Below, in pieces: positions 58,010 through 64,000 of a DNA stretch of 64,000 bases (within the stretch, counting starts at the first letter, position 1; each line of letters starts with the position of its first letter). This DNA comes from Onthophagus taurus. Lineage: Eukaryota > Arthropoda > Insecta > Coleoptera > Scarabaeidae. Under the pieces are notes generated by a model. The model was not told the origin of the DNA. It saw only the letters and a program-made list of their open reading frames with translations, and did no database searches. The stretch is taken from positions 17,794,001 to 17,858,000 of the forward strand of contig NC_091968.1 in the NCBI RefSeq assembly GCF_036711975.1, given 5' to 3'. Position numbers and translations under genes: made by a program.

Positions 58010-60345
58010 ATGGCTAGAAGGAGTTTAGAGCACAAAATCGGAGGAATTTTAATATTCGCTCGTGCTGACAGAAATGTACAGGGTGGGCAAATTTGGGTGT
58101 TATTTAGGCTATCTCAGAAACTATAAGAGATACGAAAAAAGTAGGTGCCATGTCCCGGTCTCTTTTTTCGAGATTAATCCAATCCCGCAAACATCAAACC
58201 TCTATCTTCTTTTGTTTCTAAGTTATAGCCAAAAAGTCAAATTTTCGTGATTACAAAAATGCTCATATTTCGTTTATTTTTGAAATTAGAGAAATGGGGT
58301 TGATACGTTCTTAAGACACTTTTTTAAGTAGAATATACTGCCGTTGAAAAATTTTAAACATACTTGATGATTTTTGAGATACAATACAAAGTTGTTTTTT
58401 TAAATACAAACTATACTTGATTATGATGTTACTGAAAAGAGCATACTTTTAGCTTTCCAATGATGTATCGCATGTATGGTGTATTTGCAGAAAATAAGCG
58501 TTAATTTTCAATTCCAAAATAGTAAGCGCTATGGTTCAAAATTTTGATTATAGTAGGCGTGTCCGGACAATAAATATGACATGAATATGACAGAATACAG
58601 TTGGTTTTGTACCATTATTCAGGATAAAGTTGGTTTTGTACCAACGAATAAAAACTTTGAATAGTTAATTTAAATTTCTCAGCATCTTATCCCTGACTTT
58701 GTTCACCAATAAAAAATGGTTAGCAAGTAAAGTTTGTTTATTAAAAATACAAGAAATGTATTAATTAATGAATAATTAAATATGGACAACTTCAGGAACT
58801 AAACAGTCAGAAACTGTCATCTTCTTCTGCCAAACTTACTGGTTGTAAGGTTAGAACAGTTTGCAATCCATGAATGAAGTTTTCGGTAGTATTTTCTCAG
58901 TTTTCCCCAAACATACGATTTAGAAGTTTTTTGATATCAGTTATTTTTTCTTTTGAAATTGGGTGAGATAGAGGAAAATTAGGGATCATAAACTGGGAGC
59001 GGACTCCCAGTTTGTGAGTGATACACTGGAATATGAAGACTTATGTATCATCTTCAAAGCGGACTCCAATATATTCTATATTTACTTTTATGGTTTTATT
59101 TAAAGATAATGCGGAACTTCTTAAATGGGAAACTCGTTTCGTAAAATTCATGAATAAAATGACAAATAAACTCACATTGCTATAGTAACTAAGTAGCATT
59201 TATCATTTTCCTTGCCTACTATAGTTAAAAATTTTAATTTTAATCTTTAATATTTTAGAATTGAAAAATAACGCTTATTTTCTGCAGATACATGATGCGT
59301 GCGATATATCATTGGAAAGCTAAAAATATGCTCTTTTCAATAACATCATAATCACTTATAGTCGCTAAAATTTGACTTTTCAGCCATAACTTAAAAACAA
59401 AAGAAGATAGAGATTTGGTCTTTGCGGGATTGGATTAGCCTCGAAAAAAGAGACCGAAACAATGCACCTACTTTTTTCGTATCTCTTATAGTTTTTGGGA
59501 TAGCCTATAATAACACCCAAATTTGCCCACCCTGTACATGAAACAGGGCGACAATTTAATGAACGATTTCCTGAACATCCAATTAGTCGAAAATATTTAA
59601 GAGAACTTGTAAATAAGTTTTTGGAAACTGGAAGCGTCGAAGACCGCAAAAGAACTGGTCGTCGTTCGATTTCTGAAGACACACAAGTGCAGATGTTAAC
59701 AGAAGTAGTTAATGCGTGCATGATGTCGTCTGCTGCTATCGCATCAACGTGTGATGTGGGTCCAACAACGGCGGGGAAACATTTTTAGATTTGTTTCAGT
59801 GATGAATGTACTTTCTTTTTGGATGAAAAATTGCATCGGCAAAATGTACGTTACTAGAGTGATTTTAATCCACATGAATATCGTGAAGTTAACACTCAAT
59901 TTCCGAAGAAAATAAATGTTTGGACAGGCATATTGGGAAATCACATCGTGAGACCAATATTCCTAACCGAAAATAAGACCGGAATTGTATTTAAGATTAT
60001 TAGAAGATATTAATCCAAGTCTTTTGCAAATTGTACACCAGAATCCTGACGATTTTGAAATGGCTCCTCCACATTATGCGACAATGGTACGAAATTATCT
60101 TGATACAAATTTTAATGGACGGTAGATCGGTCGACGTGGGCCGATTGAATGGCCAGCAAGATCACAAGATCTGACACCTTTAGATTTCTTTTTATGGTGT
60201 TATTTAAAATCCAAGGTATATGAAATTTCGCTGGCCAGTATTGAGGATTTAAAACAAAAAATTATTGACGTCTGCCAAAATATTGATCATCACATGTTAA
60301 GCCGTGTGAGAGAGGAAACACTACAAAAATGTTTGTTCTTAATAA
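58010..60345 (+). pseudogene. mariner-type transposase, split and decayed
   Basis: The first piece starts MARRSLEHKIGGILIFARAD at 58010 and breaks at the nested MITE. The second piece resumes at 59537 with RQFNERFPEHPISRKYLREL, then KFLETGSVEDRKRTGRRS (helix-turn-helix). Catalytic region: CFSDECTFFLDE (first Asp kept), then FPKKINVWTGILGNH. The second box reads EMAPPHYATMV, with Glu where Asp is expected. The RSQDLTPLDFFLW-like block and a C-terminal SRVREETLQKCLF are in shifted frames. Same broad family as the transposases at 40229 and 47684. Confidence 0.8.
58079..59534. mobile_element. 1.46-kb MITE with long inverted repeats
   Basis: The ends CAGGGTGGGCAAATTTGGG and reverse complement are flanked by TA on both sides. 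The arms also match deeper inside (tagctttccaatgatgtatcg against its complement near 59310). A further pair of inverted words (tagtaggc / gcctacta, near 58552 and 59215) suggests a second, still more inner insertion. No coding sequence. Confidence 0.85.
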
Positions 60346-60945
60346 ATAAAAAATTCTTTTATTATTCAATAACAACACTAAGCCAATTTTTCAACCGATA
60401 CGGCAAAATCGTTAATAAAAAAATTTCATTTCTTATATTGACTTTGATTTTTTTCTTTATAAATATTTTTTGATAAAATATGATTAATTCATAAATTTAA
60501 TATACTTCAAAAATAAGTAAGGGAACTATCAATTTTAAATCTGTCTTAGCTCGAGCGTATACCTACCGTTAACCTACTGTCCATCATTTAACTGGCCGAT
60601 TGCATTTCGACAGGTAGTCGACGAAGATACGTTGGTTTTTCCGGCGAAATTCCGCATTTTGTTTAATTTTTATGCGAAAAACTAATAAACCGATATTTGA
60701 TTGTGAGGTACCGTTGGATTCGTATTGGTTTCATCTTTCGGAAGATACCATAATATACTGAGTGTTCCATTTAAAAAAACAAAGTGGATCCATTTTCCAG
60801 AAAAACTAAAAGTGATAACAAAATTTTCCATAAGACAATATTTGTGCTGATAAAATATAGAACCTGACGTATTTTTGCTCATATTGATATCTGAATCTGT
60901 TCGGAAGTTAAAAAGGGGGGGGGGTTACTTTACGCTAGCACTGTA

Positions 60946-61385
60946 TGTCAAAGTGGGGGGTCAAAGCTAGCTGATCGTTCAGTTACACCCCCTCCCTCCA
61001 TATACAACCACCCTTTTAAGATACCAGCATTTTGATAGTGCCATAATTTTGTACTAATTTTGTACCACATTAAAAAATTTTGTACTAATCATTTAGTATA
61101 TTTTTTATATATATCAAAGTGGGTGGTGTAGCTGAACGGTCAGTTACACCCCCCTTTTAAGATATCAGCATTTTGATGGTACCACCGTTTTGTGCTATTT
61201 ATGTACTAATTTTGTACGGCATTAAAAATTTTTGTACTAATCATTTAGTATATTTTTTATATATATCAAAGTGGGGGGTGTAGCTGGACGTCCAGTTACA
61301 CCCCCCTTTTAAGATATCAGCATTTTCATAGTGCCATAATTTAGTGCTATTTATGTACTAATTTTGTACGGCATTAAAAAATTTA
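60946..61385. repeat. tandem array of an about 150-bp MITE
   Basis: Three units, each running from cagttacacccccc to ggggggtgtagctg with those ends inverted relative to each other. Units begin near 60980, 61141 and 61293. Inner sequence (tttgtactaatcatttagta) is repeated in each. Six bases separate neighbouring units. Confidence 0.85.
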
Positions 61386-61431
61386 TTAATTATAACATCA
61401 TTTCATAGCAAGAAATCAAGAAATAATACAG

Positions 61432-61553
61432 GTTTCTCGGAAGAACTTATAAGCCTTCTCTGCTTTGAAAATGATGAAGAAAGAAATAATTTTTTATCAT
61501 CAATTGCAACTAATATTGAAATTGTAAAACACAGTGAGGACGAAGAAAAATAA
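61432..61553 (+). CDS. short acidic open tail, possible last exon
   Basis: After an acceptor-like aataatacag the frame reads FSEELISLLCFENDEERNNF and ends HSEDEEK-stop at 61553, with aataaatg overlapping the stop. About 40 codons, acidic. Unrecognised; possibly the C-terminus of a lost transposase. Confidence 0.25.
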
Positions 61554-61987
61554 ATGTAGTTATAAAAAAAATTTTAAAACAGTATGCTAAAATACTAAAT
61601 ATGCTTATGAGTTAAAACATAATTTATGGTTATCATTACATTATTAAACATTTGTCACAAATTAGCACAGAAACAGAGAATAGCGTAGTTTACTCTATTA
61701 TTGCAAATAAAACAGTAACAGTATTTTTTAATTGCTATTTTTTCGAAGACAGCTACATGAAAAATACTTAGAAGTTACGTAGAATCCATAAATGCAACAA
61801 AAAAATGGGGTTCCTATTTTAAAATGTCAACATATGGTATCTCAATTTTGGGACACCTGTACATTTCAATTTTACCTCAAAAAATGCGCGTTAAAAAATA
61901 TAACATAGATATTCAAGAATTTCTTCTGGCAGAATATCCTTCAAATTTTTATCGAATTGATTTCATACTTTATGTACACAGTGTATA
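61554..61987. other. no gene recognised
   Basis: AT-rich DNA, no supported feature. Confidence 0.4.
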
Positions 61988-62322
61988 CAGGTGTCTCACG
62001 TAACTGGTTCGTTAGAACTTTTTTAGGGTCCACTATTTGTATTTAATTGTCTAATTTTGTCTAATTTTATATTGTCTTTCATTGTTTTTTAATAGTCAAC
62101 ATATTTTTTTATGTACAATTAAAAAGTGTAATAAAAACTGTAACATTCCATTTAAAATAACGAAGTTATGGTCTACTTCCGGTAGACCGGAAGTGGCAGC
62201 TATCTTGAAAATGTTTTAGATCGAAAGTTCCGAATGAACAACCTATGATGTCAAAATTTCAAACCTCTATGAATAGTGAAACCTTAAAAAGTTTTAACGA
62301 ACCAGTTACGTGAGACACGCTG
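61988..62322. mobile_element. 335-bp MITE, complete
   Basis: Tips CAGGTGTCTCACGTAACTGG and, in reverse complement, CAGCGTGTCTCACGTAACTGG, with TA on both sides. It is the intact relative of the MITE at 6179. Confidence 0.88.
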
Positions 62323-62633
62323 TATACATATATTATAGTATATAAGTGTATATCACTTATTGTTAGGGTACATGAAATAAATGTACCATGTTTTCGGAGT
62401 TACATTAGCTTGAACATCCAACCCAACCCACAACAAAACTTTTGTGTCGCTTTTATTTCCAAATATTCGTTTCAAAATCCTAATTTTGTTTTAATCACTG
62501 TTTTAGATGAAATAAATCCTAGCTAACCATTAAGGAGATATGATAATGATATTAAACATTTTCAACTTCATTTAGTTGTAATTAGATTTTTGGCCAGATA
62601 TTCATAATTTCCTAACACTGTGCGCCGCGCCGC

Positions 62634-62972
62634 TTGGTTCCTGTGATACTTTTTATCAATAACAGTCGAAATGATCACCGTTGGTCTGAGATTAATCCGC
62701 ATGCCAGTGTTGAAACAAATTTTAAGGTAAAATTCTCTGTAAATGTATATTGTGGAATGATTGACAATAACTTAATTCGGCCTTTCGTACTACCCGAGCG
62801 TCTAACAGCGGACAGATATTTAGAGTTCTTGTGCAATGAGCTTCCAATACTGTTAGAAGATATTCCTTTGCCTACCAGAGCCAATATGTTCTTCCAGCAC
62901 AATGGGGCCCCTGCTCACTACTGCCGTCAATATAATTATCTGCTTAAAATAAACAAATGTATAACATATTAA
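62634..62972 (+). pseudogene. mariner-type transposase C-terminal fragment
   Basis: The frame shows WSEINPHASVETNFKVKFSV, GMIDNNLIRPFVLPERLT, FLCNELPILLEDIPL and MFFQHNGAPAHYCRQY. The last block normally has HDG with the second catalytic Asp; here it is HNG. It ends just before the right tip of the element at 63002. The N-terminal half is missing. Confidence 0.8.
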
Positions 62973-63238
62973 CGTATGTACCATTCCTCATGAAACACCC
63001 TGTATAATTTGGGCTAGGTGTTGCGTCATTAATGGAATATTTTATCAAGTATGTTTTATCGTTCAGGAGATAATAAAGCACGTGCTTTTTATACAACTGT
63101 ATTGATTCAACAATTTACGAGTTATCATTATCATTTATATATAATGAACACAACATAAGAAAATAAATAACAACATTTTATTAAGAATTATAAAATTTAA
63201 AAAAGTACATACTTCCAAACACAATAAAAAAAAGATTT

Positions 63239-63322
63239 TGTCAGGTGTGGGGTTCGAACCCACGCTCCCGTTTGGGAACCAGAGCTTAAATCTGGCGCCT
63301 TAGACCGCTCGGCCAACCTGAC
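63239..63322 (-). tRNA. tRNA-Leu (UAA), inverted copy
   Basis: All 84 nt are identical to 56656-56739. About 35 bp upstream are also related (cgcaattaa ... actttgaa), while the downstream flanks differ. A T7 terminator follows on the minus strand (rc of about 63225-63231). Confidence 0.95.
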
Positions 63323-63605
63323 TTCAAAGTTATTTCAAATATATAGCTTAATTGCGTTCGTGTTCTTCTTTATAATTTGTTTTAATTTTTTTACGTACTC
63401 ATATCTACCAAAATGAAGTGTTGTAATCGCGTCGAAATTCGGTATCAAAATAGAAATCAAATGTATAGTTAAATTAATCTAAAAACATGTTAATGTTCAT
63501 CCGAACTGCGCATGTCATTAAGAAAGAAGAGATACCTAAAACAATCTCAAAGATTATAACCTGGGCTTCAGTAAACTGTGTTCTATTTCCATGACAACCC
63601 CATCG
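63323..63605. other. no gene recognised
   Basis: Upstream flank of the tRNA and AT-rich DNA. Confidence 0.4.
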
Positions 63606-63609
63606 TTAG

Positions 63610-64000
63610 CTTTTCCTGTTAGAAATCATACTATATTGGAAAAAGTCACAAATAATCCCCATATACAACAGAGAAAATAGGAAGGAGTGCGGGAATTACA
63701 AAGGGTCATCACTGATGACGTTACACTTACATCAGTGATGACTCATCACTTGGAAAATTATACGGACGAGTCCTGAAAGCTAGAATAGAAAGAGAAATTT
63801 AGGAGAAAGAGGAACAAAGTGCTTTCAGACCTGGAAGATCTTACGTAGATCATTTATTCACACTTAGACAACTATACAAGAAATACATATTGCATATATA
63901 GATCTGAGAATAATGTTCGAATTTGTCCAGCTTCAAAAATTATGGATTGCTTTGACAGATGCAGGCATCGACAGAACTGACATCCATGCTGTGAAAGCGT
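63610..64000 (+). pseudogene. RTE-like RT fragment, runs off the window
   Basis: Frames read ENRKECGNYKGSS, then after a small insertion GKLYGRVLKARIEREI, a stop, EKEEQSAFRPGRSYVDHLFT, and toward the edge FKNYGLL-type motifs in shifted frames. These are the fingers and early palm of an RTE/BovB-like RT. Stops show it is dead. Confidence 0.75.

Larger units (their letters stand above)
57418..60943 (+). mobile_element. mariner-type element with a nested MITE
   Basis: The ends are CAGTGCTAGCGTAAAGTAA plus a C-run, and the exact reverse complement at 60943, flanked by TA. Inner inverted sequences (tatcagcacaaatatt and others) extend the repeats to over 200 bp. The plus-strand transposase gene is split by 58079-59534. 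Confidence 0.88.
56839..63002. mobile_element. mariner remnant enlarged by nested insertions
   Basis: The left tip CAGGTGTTTCATGAG and the right tip (reverse complement) CAGGGTGTTTCATGAGG share the following ccacatacgttaata-type sequence and abut TA. The element's own transposase survives only near the right tip (62634-62972). Everything else inside is later insertions: a LINE scrap, a MITE array, another mariner with its own MITE, and a MITE at 61988. Confidence 0.7.

Overview
The window is an AT-rich, transposon-saturated stretch of an arthropod nuclear genome, almost certainly an insect. Evidence: an intact SHOC2/Sur-8 gene, a three-exon secreted DM9/DUF3421 gene, spliceosomal introns, eukaryotic tRNA genes with Pol III T-runs, an env-bearing errantivirus, piggyBac, Harbinger, Tc1/mariner, Jockey/CR1-like LINEs and TA-flanked MITEs. 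A beetle is a plausible guess, but the sequence alone does not prove the order. No complete new defence or biosynthetic system is visible; the interest lies in the architecture.

Layout. 1-6.0 kb: a DNA element with long inverted repeats, broken by a CR1/Jockey-like LINE on the minus strand (PHD-finger ORF1, endonuclease/RT ORF2). 6.2-9.6 kb: a MITE split by a solo LTR with a perfect 4-bp target duplication, an unrecognised small ORF, an RT scrap, and a dispersed repeat rich in the word gggggctaga. 9.66-17.09 kb: a full-length errantivirus (248-bp LTRs, PBS, gag, pro-pol, env, PPT), young by its LTRs but with broken pol and env. 18.8-20.3 kb: a truncated Harbinger element whose transposase intron holds an antisense MADF/BESS-type exon. 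20.8-24.9 kb: an env-only errantivirus remnant (minus) with a 2.27-kb piggyBac inserted at TTAA. 25.3-26.7 kb: a Tc1/mariner-superfamily transposase with an unusually long second-D-to-E spacing. 27.0-27.7 kb: a Ty3/gypsy integrase fragment. 29.2-31.3 kb: a LINE fragment.

The host genes sit at 31.8-37.6 kb: a possible antisense terminal exon, the DM9 gene with TATA box and poly(A) signal, an 846-bp MITE, then SHOC2 in a single coding exon. At 37.8 kb begins a dimeric satellite (about 190-bp monomers of alternating types A and B). The array is split by a 5.3-kb block (mariner, Jockey fragment, tRNA-Ala, CR1-like fragment); a second copy of that block lies just beyond the array at 47.1-52.4 kb.

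53-64 kb: an RTE-like RT scrap, a DDE transposon with about 860-bp inverted repeats, and two identical, convergently oriented tRNA-Leu(UAA) genes at 56.7 and 63.3 kb. Between the tRNAs lies a mariner remnant filled with nested insertions: a LINE scrap, a tandem MITE array, a second mariner carrying its own MITE, and another MITE. The window ends inside a second RTE-like RT fragment.

Functionally, only the DM9 gene, SHOC2 and the tRNAs look like working host genes. The rest is a record of successive transpositions, whose order can be read from target-site duplications and empty sites.
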